A stretch of DNA of 64,000 nucleotides from Martelella lutilitoris (lineage in GTDB: Bacteria; Pseudomonadota; Alphaproteobacteria; Rhizobiales; Rhizobiaceae): assembly GCF_005924265.1 (NCBI RefSeq), contig NZ_VCLB01000001.1:310001-374000 (forward strand), written 5' to 3'. Position 1 is the first letter of the stretch, and each line of letters opens with the position of its first letter. The position numbers were made by a program, and so were the translations under genes. Below, piece by piece: positions 42,819 to 50,613 of this stretch. The notes under the pieces are model-generated. The model saw only the letters and a list, made by a program, of their open reading frames with translations, had not been told where the DNA came from and did no database searches.

Positions 42819-43478
42819 AATACGATTTCCTTCTTCAAAGGGAGGATTAGCCAGACGCTCCCGAGCAAGGTTTGTCTGGCGGTGAATTGCCCATGCTGGA
42901 TTGCCGTCCGGCATGGGCTGCCCCTCCGCCGAACGGCGGAGGATTTCGTCGGTCAGGCGATTGCGCGCCTCACCAAGTTTCTCGTTCAGATGTGTTTGAT
43001 GTCGTCGCTCATAATCGAGCGCGACCATGCGTTCCTGCACCTGAATAGAGGGTATCGGAATTTCGAGCTCGGCGAGCGCTCCAAGCCCCAGGCGCGGGAT
43101 CGTTGCAGTGCTGCGCATCATGGCCAGCGCGCTTTGTGTGGTCGGCAAGTTCAGGAAAAGCGCGAGATAGGCAGGCAGAACACGCGCGCTCGACAAGCGG
43201 ACAATCGCGATGTCAAGTATGGCAAACAAGGGAGAATCAATGGTTTCGACGGGAGCCGCCCAGTTAACCGTTCCCCTCGTATCGACGAGCACATCGCCTG
43301 ACCGCAACTGGGCTTCCGCGAAACTGCGAACGGGCGGAGCACCAAACGCAAAGTCTCCGGGGACGATATACCCACCACGCAGATGTCGCCCTTGCACGAA
43401 CGGAACGCCACCGTCGTCGGCTTTGAAGGTCGTGCCGTTGCGAATAGCAGCGATTTCGTGTAGCAGTGCTTTTGTCAT
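42570..43478 (-). CDS. Truncated HsdS-like domain fused in frame to DUF2188
   Basis: A 302-aa open frame. Residues 1-190 look like one target-recognition half of a type I S subunit (TTFKADDGGVPFVQGRHLRGG, RSGDVLVDTRGTVNWAAPVE, then IPRLGLGALAELEIPIPSIQVQERMVAL). Full S subunits have two halves; here the second is missing and the frame runs on through about 30 residues into DUF2188 without a stop. Either the fusion is real, or the S-like gene lost its end and the DUF2188 gene starts internally at 42818. It starts the hsd operon; a dyad lies just before its ATG. Confidence 0.6.
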   Translation of the reverse strand: MTKALLHEIAAIRNGTTFKADDGGVPFVQGRHLRGGYIVPGDFAFGAPPVRSFAEAQLRSGDVLVDTRGTVNWAAPVETIDSPLFAILDIAIVRLSSARVLPAYLALFLNLPTTQSALAMMRSTATIPRLGLGALAELEIPIPSIQVQERMVALDYERRHQTHLNEKLGEARNRLTDEILRRSAEGQPMPDGNPAWAIHRQTNLARERLANPPFEEGNRIMSNKKSPGKGGTTHVVPAKDGGWNVKRGGASRASGHFDTKQQAVDRAREISRNAQSELKIHNQDGRIAQSDSHGNDPRDVKG

Positions 43479-43487
43479 TTCAAAATC

Positions 43488-43504
43488 ATAGTAACAGATA
43501 CTAT
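43488..43504. promoter_or_regulatory. Inverted repeat ATAGTA-acaga-TACTAT before the hsd operon
   Basis: Perfect 6-bp arms with a 5-bp spacer, 10-26 bp before the start of the S-like gene. The region between it and the integrase is A+T-rich. This is a possible operator controlling restriction gene expression. No control protein is adjacent. Confidence 0.4.
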
Positions 43505-43707
43505 GGGAAAATCAAGAAAGTTCTTCTTGCCACGTTGGGCTAAACTGAAACAGGCGATTCCGATTTTCGTCCGCTCGCGCGTGCGCAGGCGTTGGATGGC
43601 GTTTCATCGTCTTTCCCGTCAATAGAATCGTCTTCATAACTATTTGATATTGCTTGTATTTTCAAGAGAATTGCGTTACCTTAAGTTGAGGCCAGAAGGA
43701 GGTCTCA

Positions 43708-44874
43708 ATGCCAAGTTTACGTTTCACCCGCCGTGCGATTGACGAACTTCCTCACGCCGAGAGCGGGCAGGTTTTCTATCGCGATACGCTGCTGACCGGC
43801 TTCGGTCTGCGTGTCGGCACCCAATCTAAGGGCTATTATGCCGAGGGGCAGGTGAACCGGAAGACGCGGCGCGTCACCATCGGGCGGGCGGATGTCTTCG
43901 CGCCCAAAGTCGCCCGCAAGAAGGCGCTGGCGCTGCTGGGCGAAATGGCCGAGGGGCAGGATCCCAACGCCGAGAAGAAGCGGGAAGTCGTGGCGCGGGT
44001 CACGCTGGCCGATGCGTTCGACAGTTTCTTTGCCGCGCGTCCCCATCTTTCCAGGCACACGGTCGACAACTACACCCGCTCGGCCCGGCTCTATCTGAAA
44101 TCCTGGCGCAGGAAGCCGATTAACGAAATCACCCGACAGATGGTGCTGAAGCGCCATCAGGAGCTTTCGGCGGAAGTGGGCAAGACGACCGCGAACAATG
44201 TGTTCCGGCATTTCCGGTCGGTCTATAATTTCGCCGCCGCAACGCATGACGCGCTTCCGCCCAACCCGGCACAGATATTGACGCAGGCGCGGGCATGGCA
44301 TCGTGAGCAGCGTCGGCAGACGCTCGTTTCGGCGCAGGATTTGCCGAACTGGTGGAAGGCGGTCCATGCGGAGCCGGTACATTCCCGCGACTTTCTTTTG
44401 ACGGCGCTCTTTACCGGAATGCGCCGGGGTGAGCTGATGGCGCTGCGCTGGGAGAATGTGGACCTTGTCGCGAAGACGCTGCATCTGCCCAAGACGAAGA
44501 ATGGCGATCCGCTGACCCTGCCGCTCTCCACCTTCCTGTTCGACCTCCTCTCCGAACGCCGCAAACGGTCGAATGGCTCGCCCTTCGTGTTTCCGGGGCC
44601 GGGCAAGGACGGGCATCTTATCGAGACGAAGAAGTTCCTTCAGCGCGTCAGCGCCGGTGCCGGGGTCAGCTTCACGCTTCACGACCTTCGCCGCACCTTC
44701 ATCACCATCGCGGAGAGCCTGGACGTTCCTTATTACGCGCTCAAGCGACTGCTGAACCACCGCGCCACGGGCGATGTGACGGGCGGATACATCGTCGTCA
44801 ATGCCGAGCGCTTGCGCGGGCCGGTGGAACAGGTCGCACAACGGATATTGGAGCTGGTCGATGCCGCGGACTGA
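43708..44874 (+). CDS. Tyrosine integrase of the island
   Basis: A 388-aa site-specific recombinase. The N-terminal arm-binding domain (TGFGLRVGTQSKGYYAEGQVNRKTRRVTIGRA) and the SAM-like core-binding domain (ADAFDSFFAARPHLSRHTVDNYTRSARLYLKSW) precede the catalytic domain: Arg in FTGMRRGELMALRWENVD, His-x2-Arg in LHDLRRTFITIA, the His in LLNHRATGDVTGGYIVV and the final Tyr in the same segment. GAAGGAGG precedes the ATG. It lies 6-13 kb from the two att sites, unlike the usual att-proximal location. Its stop overlaps the next gene. Confidence 0.92.
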   Translation: MPSLRFTRRAIDELPHAESGQVFYRDTLLTGFGLRVGTQSKGYYAEGQVNRKTRRVTIGRADVFAPKVARKKALALLGEMAEGQDPNAEKKREVVARVTLADAFDSFFAARPHLSRHTVDNYTRSARLYLKSWRRKPINEITRQMVLKRHQELSAEVGKTTANNVFRHFRSVYNFAAATHDALPPNPAQILTQARAWHREQRRQTLVSAQDLPNWWKAVHAEPVHSRDFLLTALFTGMRRGELMALRWENVDLVAKTLHLPKTKNGDPLTLPLSTFLFDLLSERRKRSNGSPFVFPGPGKDGHLIETKKFLQRVSAGAGVSFTLHDLRRTFITIAESLDVPYYALKRLLNHRATGDVTGGYIVVNAERLRGPVEQVAQRILELVDAAD

Positions 44875-45370
44875 CGCGATGATAGCGGGAACCGAAACGG
44901 TGCTGGAACGGGTCTTGTTGGCGATCATCGCGGCGCATCCGGCATCTGCAGAGTCGGACCAGTGCGTCGAACGCCGTCTGGGTCTGGCAATGAAGGCGCT
45001 CTTGGGTCCGTCGACTACGCGGAATGGCGCAATCGATAAAGCGCTTGCCAATATGATCCGCGAACGGCGGCGGGATATTTGCAATGCCGAAATGTCCGCC
45101 TTCCTCCCCGTTTCGAATAACGCGCCCGCCCGGTCGGTGGCCTCGCTGGCGGAAAGTGCCGCGCACGAAATCCTTGGGCTCGATTGCCCGCTCGAGGTCC
45201 GCGAGGCGAAAGACCTGCTTTGTCGCGAATATAAGCGACAGGCCGTTGAAAGCGATCCGGCAATCGAGGCACTGCGAGACGAGGCAGTCTCGCGCATTCT
45301 GTGCGAGCTTGCGGAATGGGATGCTCAATGCTTCTCGATGAAACAAAGTCGCCTTCGATCAAACCATTAG
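44861..45370 (+). CDS. 169-aa protein of unknown function beside the integrase
   Basis: A soluble, mostly helical protein starting MPRTDAMIAGTETVLERVLLAIIAAHPASAESDQ. It contains VERRLGLAMKALLGPSTTRNGAIDKALANMIRERRRDI and a Cys-Met-Cys-scattered C-terminal half. Its ATG at 44861 overlaps the integrase stop by 14 bases with GAGCTGG upstream, so it is translationally coupled to the integrase. A second ATG at 44879 is possible. I do not recognise it; a recombination directionality or cargo role is possible but unsupported. Confidence 0.6.
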   Translation: MPRTDAMIAGTETVLERVLLAIIAAHPASAESDQCVERRLGLAMKALLGPSTTRNGAIDKALANMIRERRRDICNAEMSAFLPVSNNAPARSVASLAESAAHEILGLDCPLEVREAKDLLCREYKRQAVESDPAIEALRDEAVSRILCELAEWDAQCFSMKQSRLRSNH

Positions 45371-45603
45371 ACGTAAAAGATTTGACGCGCCGCGTCCTTG
45401 GGTTGAATAAGCCCTGAGGCTATGCGATATTTATAGCGGATGAGGTGACAGCATCCAGCGGATGCATATCCGCGGCGGGTTCCGTCGGCTTTAGCCTTCG
45501 GGTGGCGCTCTTTAGGGGATTTTCCCTGCCACGTCAGATGAATGATTCCGATCGCCGAGTGTCTTAACCGGCCTTGGCAGGGCCTACCACAGGTAGGTTC
45601 GAC
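45371..45603. promoter_or_regulatory. Leader of the AlpA/VapE operon with a GCATCC-agc-GGATGC dyad
   Basis: A 233-bp gap before the AlpA gene. It contains the perfect dyad GCATCC-agc-GGATGC at 45451-45465, with related GGATG and ATCCGC sequences nearby, and an A+T-rich stretch at 45421-45440. It probably holds the promoter and operator of the replication module. Confidence 0.45.
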
Positions 45604-45876
45604 ATGAATCCCAACTCATCGTCCGTTCGCGCGAACGGTGCCGCCTCGTTGCGCACCTTTGCCTATCCCGAAAAGCTTCTCACCACGAAAGAAGTCGCCA
45701 CGCTCACCGGGCTCAGCACGTCGTTCTTTCACAAGAGAAGAATATATGGCGGGGGACCCAAGTTTCTCCGCCTGAATGCCCACAGCAAGGTCGGTGCGAT
45801 CCGCTATCGCCTTCCCGATGTCCTCGACTGGCTCGCCGCCGGCGAATGCAACACGGAGGGCAGCGATCATGTCTGA
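45604..45876 (+). CDS. AlpA-like excisionase/HTH regulator
   Basis: A 90-aa winged-helix protein of the AlpA/MerR-like excisionase group: LLTTKEVATLTGLSTSFFHKRRIYGGGPKFLRL is the DNA-binding part, followed by GAIRYRLPDVLDWLAAGE. AlpA-like proteins activate integrase or replication genes of islands and act as excisionases. AGGTAGG precedes ATG 45604. Its stop overlaps the VapE start. The same frame opens 30 bases earlier but without a site. Confidence 0.85.
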   Translation: MNPNSSSVRANGAASLRTFAYPEKLLTTKEVATLTGLSTSFFHKRRIYGGGPKFLRLNAHSKVGAIRYRLPDVLDWLAAGECNTEGSDHV

Positions 45877-48169
45877 CCATCTCCAACCCGACCCGAAACG
45901 GGCCATCGCCTTCCTTGCCTGGCTGACACAGGGCGCACCGCTGCATCTCGAGCGCATGAACAGCGTCGGTCCGGAAAGCCCGGTGCAGAAGACCTACGGT
46001 CCCCAGGAGCGGGAATCCGCAGAGAAATTCGTCGGCATCAACAATGCCGGCGATCTGCAGCGGAACATCTATTTCCTGCCGAATGGCGAGTTTCTGTCCG
46101 GCGGCCGGGGCAAGCGCAATCTTTCCGCCGCACGGTTTCTCCATGTCGATCTCGACGGCAAGGACTATCCCGGCTCGCGCGCGGAGCAGCTTGAAACCAT
46201 CCTCGCCCTGCTGACCGATCCGAAGCGAATGCCGAAGCGCTTGCCGGCACCGAGCGCGATATGCTTTTCCGGCGGCGGCTACCAGGCCTTCTGGCGCTTG
46301 AAGGAGCCGATGGATTGCGAGGCGGCGAAGGCGTTGAACCTTGCAATCCTGAAGGTCTATCAGGGCAAGGGGAACACCCAGAGCCCCGCGCAATTGATGC
46401 GGGTGCCGTTCACGGTCAACTGGCTGAACCAGAAGAAGCGCGAGGCCGGGCGCGAACCGGCGCTCGCCCTCGCGGGGGAGCCGGTCGATCTCGACAAGCC
46501 GCCCGTCGAATACATGGCGGCGGATTTCAAGCTGAAAACGGACACGGCCAAGGCGCTCGCCGCCCCTTCGAGGGCGCTCGTCACGCCGGAAGTGACCGAA
46601 ATCCAGCCTCTTCCCTTGCCGGACGATCTCTCGGAGATCATACCGCCGAGCCCGGAATGGGCTGCGGCGCTGGTCGATGGCATCGACCCGCCCGCCAAGA
46701 GTTACGATTCGCGTTCCGAGCTGGTTCTGGCCTCCATCATCTGGCTCCTGGGAAAAGATGTCGATCCGGGCCACGTGGTCTCGATCGTCACCGATCCCGG
46801 CTTGAAGATCAGCGCGCATGTGCTCGAAAACCCGAATCCGCTGCGGTACGCCCAAAGACAGGTGGCGCGGGGATTAGCCTATATCGAGGCCAGGCGCGGC
46901 GACTGGCCGAAAACGAGCCTCGAAGGCAACCCGCTGAAGGACCATCCCGACAATGTCCGCTACGCGCTGATGCGGCTCGGCGTAGACGCGCGCCGAAACC
47001 TCTTTGTCAATGCCGATGAGATCACGGGCCAGGGTCTCGACGACCGCGACCTCAACGAGATCATCGAAATCCTGAGCAGCAAGTTCCTGCGGGACCTGCA
47101 CTTCAAGGCAAGCCCGAGCGCCGTCAGGCGGGAGCTGATCGCGGTTGCCCACGACCAGGCCTATCATCCGGTCATCGACTATCTCGACGGTCTCGCCTGG
47201 GATGGCACACCGCGCATCGACACATGGCTGAGGGACTATTGCGGTGCCGAGGATAGCCAGCTCAACCGCGCCTTCGGCTCCAAGCTGCTGATTGCCGGTG
47301 TGCGACGGATCAAGCAGCCCGGCGTCAAGTTCGATACGATGCTGGTGCTCGAAGGTCCGCAAGGTGCCGGCAAGTCTGGCCTCGCGGAACGGCTTGCCGT
47401 CCGCAAGGAATGGTTTTGCGGCAATCTCGATCTGAAAAGCGACGACAAGACCAAGGCCGAGCTGCTCGCCCGCGCCTGGATTGTCGAGTGCCAGGAGCTC
47501 GACGGCATGAACCACACCACGAGCCAGAGCCTGAAGAAATTCCTCAGCACGGACACGGATAACTACCGCAAGGCCTACGGCCACGATGCGCGCGGCTATC
47601 GGCGGCACTGCATCATTATCGGCACCACCAATGAAGACGCCTATCTTCGCGACCTGACCGGCAATCGCCGTTTCTGGCCCGTGAAGGTGGGCGAAATCGA
47701 CCTGGCGAGGCTGAAGGAAGACGTGCACCAGCTCTGGGCCGAGGCGGTGGTGCGGGAACGGGCCGGCGAGGAGATCGGGCTGCCGCGCCACCTCTGGCAG
47801 GCGGCGGCGGACGTGCAGACCGTGCGGCTTGTCGAGGACACCTTCGAACCCGTGCTCGAAGATTGGTTCGGCGAGCGCACAGGCCGCGTCTCGCTGGAAA
47901 GCGTCAAGCTCCTCCTCGGCTTCGAGGGTGGCAGGATGCGGGCACCGGAGGCGCAACGCCTGCGGGCGATCATGGACAGGATCGGTTGGGATTATAACAC
48001 CTTCCGTCTGCACGATCCCGGCCAGGACGGCATCTCGCCGCGCAAGGGTTTTGCGCGCGGCACCGACGATGAGCGCAAGGCGGAATGGGTCGCTCGGCGC
48101 GGCGATGGCGGCATACCCACGCTGGAGCGGGTCAAGGCAGGCTCGTCCGACGTGGAACCGCCATTTTGA
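45869..48169 (+). CDS. Primase-like/virulence-associated protein E (VapE) replication protein
   Basis: A 766-aa protein. The N-terminal 280 residues look primase-like (RFLHVDLDGKDYPG with two Asp, SAICFSGGGYQAFWRLKEPMD, QLMRVPFTVNWLNQKKR). The C-terminal half is the VapE-type P-loop helicase domain: LEGPQGAGKSGLAERLA (Walker A), ARAWIVECQELDGM (Walker B-like), SLKKFLSTDTDNYRKAYGHDARGYRRHCIIIGTTNEDAYLRDLTGNRRFWPV (sensor and arginine region). Such proteins start replication of satellite phages and integrated plasmids. GGAGG precedes ATG 45869, which overlaps the AlpA stop. The iteron-like cluster 14-132 bp behind it may be its origin. Confidence 0.85.
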   Translation: MSDHLQPDPKRAIAFLAWLTQGAPLHLERMNSVGPESPVQKTYGPQERESAEKFVGINNAGDLQRNIYFLPNGEFLSGGRGKRNLSAARFLHVDLDGKDYPGSRAEQLETILALLTDPKRMPKRLPAPSAICFSGGGYQAFWRLKEPMDCEAAKALNLAILKVYQGKGNTQSPAQLMRVPFTVNWLNQKKREAGREPALALAGEPVDLDKPPVEYMAADFKLKTDTAKALAAPSRALVTPEVTEIQPLPLPDDLSEIIPPSPEWAAALVDGIDPPAKSYDSRSELVLASIIWLLGKDVDPGHVVSIVTDPGLKISAHVLENPNPLRYAQRQVARGLAYIEARRGDWPKTSLEGNPLKDHPDNVRYALMRLGVDARRNLFVNADEITGQGLDDRDLNEIIEILSSKFLRDLHFKASPSAVRRELIAVAHDQAYHPVIDYLDGLAWDGTPRIDTWLRDYCGAEDSQLNRAFGSKLLIAGVRRIKQPGVKFDTMLVLEGPQGAGKSGLAERLAVRKEWFCGNLDLKSDDKTKAELLARAWIVECQELDGMNHTTSQSLKKFLSTDTDNYRKAYGHDARGYRRHCIIIGTTNEDAYLRDLTGNRRFWPVKVGEIDLARLKEDVHQLWAEAVVRERAGEEIGLPRHLWQAAADVQTVRLVEDTFEPVLEDWFGERTGRVSLESVKLLLGFEGGRMRAPEAQRLRAIMDRIGWDYNTFRLHDPGQDGISPRKGFARGTDDERKAEWVARRGDGGIPTLERVKAGSSDVEPPF

Positions 48170-48512
48170 ATATACGCCAATGCCGTAACCGTAACCCGCG
48201 TAACGGTGCCGGGCGCGGTGCCGCGCGGCGGCAAGGGGGAGCGCCATACTCCCCCTCCTCCCGTTTGTCTTTTTGGGGCCAAGGTTACGGTTACAGGTTA
48301 CACCCGCTGCCGCCAGCTATGGGCAGGTTGACCGGACTGCACCGCCGCCCGCATACGGCCCTCCGAGGCCGCCAGGCGCGGCGGGCTATAACCCAGCACA
48401 AACGCGCCGAGCGCGTCTGACGGCCTCCGACGGGCCGCTGAGCGGGGTTATGGGTGGCGGCCGTGGCTTTGCAGCGCGTGATCGTCGCGGGAACGTCGTG
48501 TTTCGGGGGCAA
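48170..48512. other. Non-coding region behind vapE, candidate replication origin
   Basis: 343 bp. It begins with GTAACC units and later their inverted copies GGTTAC (detailed separately), with a hairpin at 48235-48255 between them. The remainder (48302-48512) is GC-rich and contains a CTATAACCC / GGGTTATG dyad around 48388-48452 that may end the small XRE gene's transcript. No gene with good codon usage was found here. Confidence 0.5.
48185..48301. repeat. Iteron-like GTAACC/GGTTAC inverted repeat cluster
   Basis: Left side: GTAACC at 48185-48190 and 48191-48196 and GTAACG at 48200-48205. Right side, inverted: GGTTAC at 48283-48288, 48289-48294 and 48296-48301. Between them is a perfect 7-bp hairpin GGGGGAG (48235-48241) / CTCCCCC (48249-48255). 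Multiple short direct repeats next to a primase/helicase gene are typical of satellite and plasmid origins. The function is inferred. Confidence 0.6.
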
Positions 48513-48731
48513 CTACCGGCTATTGCCATCAAGCAAGTTTGCCGTGGTGGTCTCCAGGGCCTCTGCAAATCTTGCAACAACGGTGATCGTTGGGTTCCTA
48601 ACCTGGCGCTCGATGCCCGAGACATAGGTGCGGTCGATCTCGGCCCGCGCGGCAAGTTCTTCCTGCGAGATATTCAGCCGTCTGCGGGCAGCCTTTATGT
48701 TTCGAGCGAGTATCGCGCGCACGTCTTCCAT
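48513..48731 (-). CDS. Small XRE-family regulator
   Basis: A 72-aa Cro/CI-type helix-turn-helix protein: IKAARRRLNISQEELAARAEIDRTYVSGIERQVRNPTITVVARFAEAL. It has almost no C-terminal domain, so it binds DNA as a minimal unit. It is divergent from the small membrane protein across 114 bp and may regulate it and itself. Likely an island control gene. Confidence 0.85.
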   Translation of the reverse strand: MEDVRAILARNIKAARRRLNISQEELAARAEIDRTYVSGIERQVRNPTITVVARFAEALETTTANLLDGNSR

Positions 48732-48845
48732 GGGCGCAATAAGTCACGAATGAAGACGATAAGCCCACGGACGATGAATCTCAATTTTGGCTTTCGCAGA
48801 AGGAATGTTGACTATAGGCTACATCGCAACAGGTCGAGGTCTGCG

Positions 48846-49142
48846 ATGTGGGATATGTCAATCAAGCTTCTTGCCGGGCTAATTCTGGTCTTCTGCGGTA
48901 TTCAGCTGATCATCTTCGTCGGACTGATCGCGTGGGGCATCTGGACGGACTCCATCAAACCGCGACTGATACCCTCCGAGGAGATCACGCGTGTTGCCGA
49001 CGAACTCATTGAACACTTCGCCGATCCCGCAGAGGAAGCCTTATTGCGGCAACACGACGCGTGGTATCGAAGCGACGGTGCGGAACAGACATACTGGCGG
49101 CGCGTGCGGAAGGCCGTGAAACGGCGACTGAAAGCGCGCTGA
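48846..49142 (+). CDS. 98-aa single-pass membrane protein, unknown function
   Basis: After MWDMS, a hydrophobic helix of about 25 residues (IKLLAGLILVFCGIQLIIFVG and LIAWGIW) is followed by a polar tail with SEEITRVADELIEHFADPAEEALLRQHD and a basic end. AGGTCGAGGT lies 5 bases before the ATG. Codon usage and A+T content are island-like. A small membrane protein divergent from an XRE gene might be a toxin-like or superinfection-exclusion factor, but nothing in the sequence proves it. Confidence 0.65.
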   Translation: MWDMSIKLLAGLILVFCGIQLIIFVGLIAWGIWTDSIKPRLIPSEEITRVADELIEHFADPAEEALLRQHDAWYRSDGAEQTYWRRVRKAVKRRLKAR

Positions 49143-49148
49143 AGGGCA

Positions 49149-49871
49149 TCAGTCGAACAGAGGTCCATGACCGCCACCAGCGGCTTTGCGTCGGACATCT
49201 GCCTCGCGTTCCTCGCTAACCTCGCGCCAGATGGCATATGTTTCGCTCACCATCTGATCGAGTTGCTCGAACCCATAAAGATCGATCCCCTGATCGGTCC
49301 ACATCTTCACCGGGCGCTGGTCTTCGATCGCATTGCCAAACTGAATGATGCCGAGACGTGAGGTGCCAAAGTCCGGGTCTGAGACACGAATATGCTCATG
49401 CATCATGGAAAATACGAAACGTCGGGCCTCCGCCGTCAATTGCTTTGACCGCCGAGGATCGACGAAAAGGACCAGAGGGGAACCCTCGAATGCCGTCACC
49501 ATTGGCAGCCAGTATTCAACTTTCTCGCCAACACTAAGTGCCAACGGAAAGAAGCCTTGGGTTCGACTGCGCAACGCATTGTCCTGTGCGAACAGATGCA
49601 AACCTTTGGCCACAAGTAGGTTCGCAATGCGCTCATCGTCGGAGGTCGCCTTCGATCTTATCAGGCGTTCCAGCACCGTCCATTCGATGGCGTCAGCTGC
49701 GGAGAACATATCCGGCTGAACATTGAATATGTCGGCAAACCGCATACGGACAGGCTTGTAGGTGATCGTAGGATGCCCAAGCTTGAAGTGCTCAAGGGCA
49801 CGACGCTTTTGATCGGTCGGCAGATGCGCGATCCGTGCCAAGTCTATTTCAGGTAAGCGGCGTATCTTCAT
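49149..49871 (-). CDS. Candidate toxin, SocB-like, paired with a Panacea antitoxin
   Basis: A 240-aa soluble protein starting MKIRRLPEIDLARIAHLPTDQKRRALEHF and including ITYKPVRMRFADIFNVQPDMFSAADAIEW. From memory this start resembles the Caulobacter SocB group, which blocks replication by binding DnaN; I cannot verify it. No catalytic motif is obvious. ATG 49871 has GGGAGAA upstream and lies inside the end of the Panacea gene (23-bp overlap), the arrangement of a coupled toxin-antitoxin pair with the antitoxin first. It is the alternative to a pure hypothetical. Confidence 0.6.
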   Translation of the reverse strand: MKIRRLPEIDLARIAHLPTDQKRRALEHFKLGHPTITYKPVRMRFADIFNVQPDMFSAADAIEWTVLERLIRSKATSDDERIANLLVAKGLHLFAQDNALRSRTQGFFPLALSVGEKVEYWLPMVTAFEGSPLVLFVDPRRSKQLTAEARRFVFSMMHEHIRVSDPDFGTSRLGIIQFGNAIEDQRPVKMWTDQGIDLYGFEQLDQMVSETYAIWREVSEEREADVRRKAAGGGHGPLFD

Positions 49872-50400
49872 CCGGTTCTCCCGCGACGGTGCTCTCGCCA
49901 ACCGAAATCTTATGAAATTTGAATCGGTTAACGATCACATCATCAGGGATTCGAAGCCCCAGTGCAACAGATGTTCTGCCTTTGTCCGCAATAAAGTGCC
50001 ACGGTGCACCCTTGGCGTGAGAGATATCAACAAGACGACCGGGGGAAAGCTGGCCATAGGATGACATTATTCGCGCGATATGGCGACGGACGGATAGCGC
50101 GTCCGGTACTTCGAGAGCGAAACGCTCGCCGGTCAAGACATCTTGGCTGGTGGCCCTGAAGTCGATGGGTGAACTGCCAGCCATCTTGAATGCCGAATAG
50201 GCAGCGGGATGAACCGGACCGTAACGCCAGGCTTCGAAATAACCGCTGACGAGTGGTCGCTTAGTTTCGACAAGAAAAATCGCATGGGCAAAGTAAAGGA
50301 GTTTTTGAAGCGCAAGATTGGTAACCGATATTCCCGAGCGGTCTGCCTCCTCAAGCATGAGGTTCGCTATTGCTCTTGGATCATATGGGCCATCGGTCAT
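49849..50400 (-). CDS. Panacea-domain (DUF4065) antitoxin, SocA-like
   Basis: A 183-aa protein: ALQKLLYFAHAIFLVETKRPLVSGYFEAWRYGPVHPAAYSAFKMAG is the Panacea/SocA-GepA signature. Panacea domains act as antitoxins for many toxin types; SocA acts as a proteolytic adaptor for SocB. ATG 50400 is preferred because earlier in-frame starts would read into the tRNA-Thr region. It lies 40 bp after the intact tRNA gene and starts the pair with the downstream toxin candidate. Its A+T content is higher than that of the flanking chromosome. Confidence 0.8.
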   Translation of the reverse strand: MTDGPYDPRAIANLMLEEADRSGISVTNLALQKLLYFAHAIFLVETKRPLVSGYFEAWRYGPVHPAAYSAFKMAGSSPIDFRATSQDVLTGERFALEVPDALSVRRHIARIMSSYGQLSPGRLVDISHAKGAPWHFIADKGRTSVALGLRIPDDVIVNRFKFHKISVGESTVAGEPDEDTPLT

Positions 50401-50440
50401 AGCTGCACTTTTGGCACTTCCTCTATCGATGTCTTGGAAG

Positions 50441-50516
50441 TGGTGCCGCTTACGTGACTCGAACACGTGACCCCATCATTACGAATGATGTGCTCTACCA
50501 ACTGAGCTAAAGCGGC
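50441..50516 (-). tRNA. tRNA-Thr(CGT)
   Basis: A complete 76-nt cloverleaf on the minus strand with encoded CCA: acceptor GCCGCTT pairs with AAGCGGC, D-arm AGCTCAGTTGGTAGAGC-type, anticodon stem ATCAT/ATGAT with loop TTCGTAA (anticodon CGT at 34-36), and a T-arm with GTTCGAGTC. It reads ACG threonine codons. Positions 1-39 repeat at 50614-50652 and positions 31-76 at 30861-30906. It lies inside the island, so it probably replaces the split host gene. Confidence 0.95.
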
Positions 50517-50613
50517 ATTCCAAGCGCAGGGCCGGCCTACTATGGCCCTACTATTTTATTCTGTCACCCGCCAACCCACTGGCTTCGCACGTCATTCTCG
50601 GGCGGACCCGGTA

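Noticed and set aside
48273-48845. A 289-aa frame upstream of and including the small membrane protein
   Set aside because: The first 190 residues overlap the opposite-strand XRE gene and the GC-rich non-coding stretch; a good ribosome-binding site is at 48830-48840 instead.
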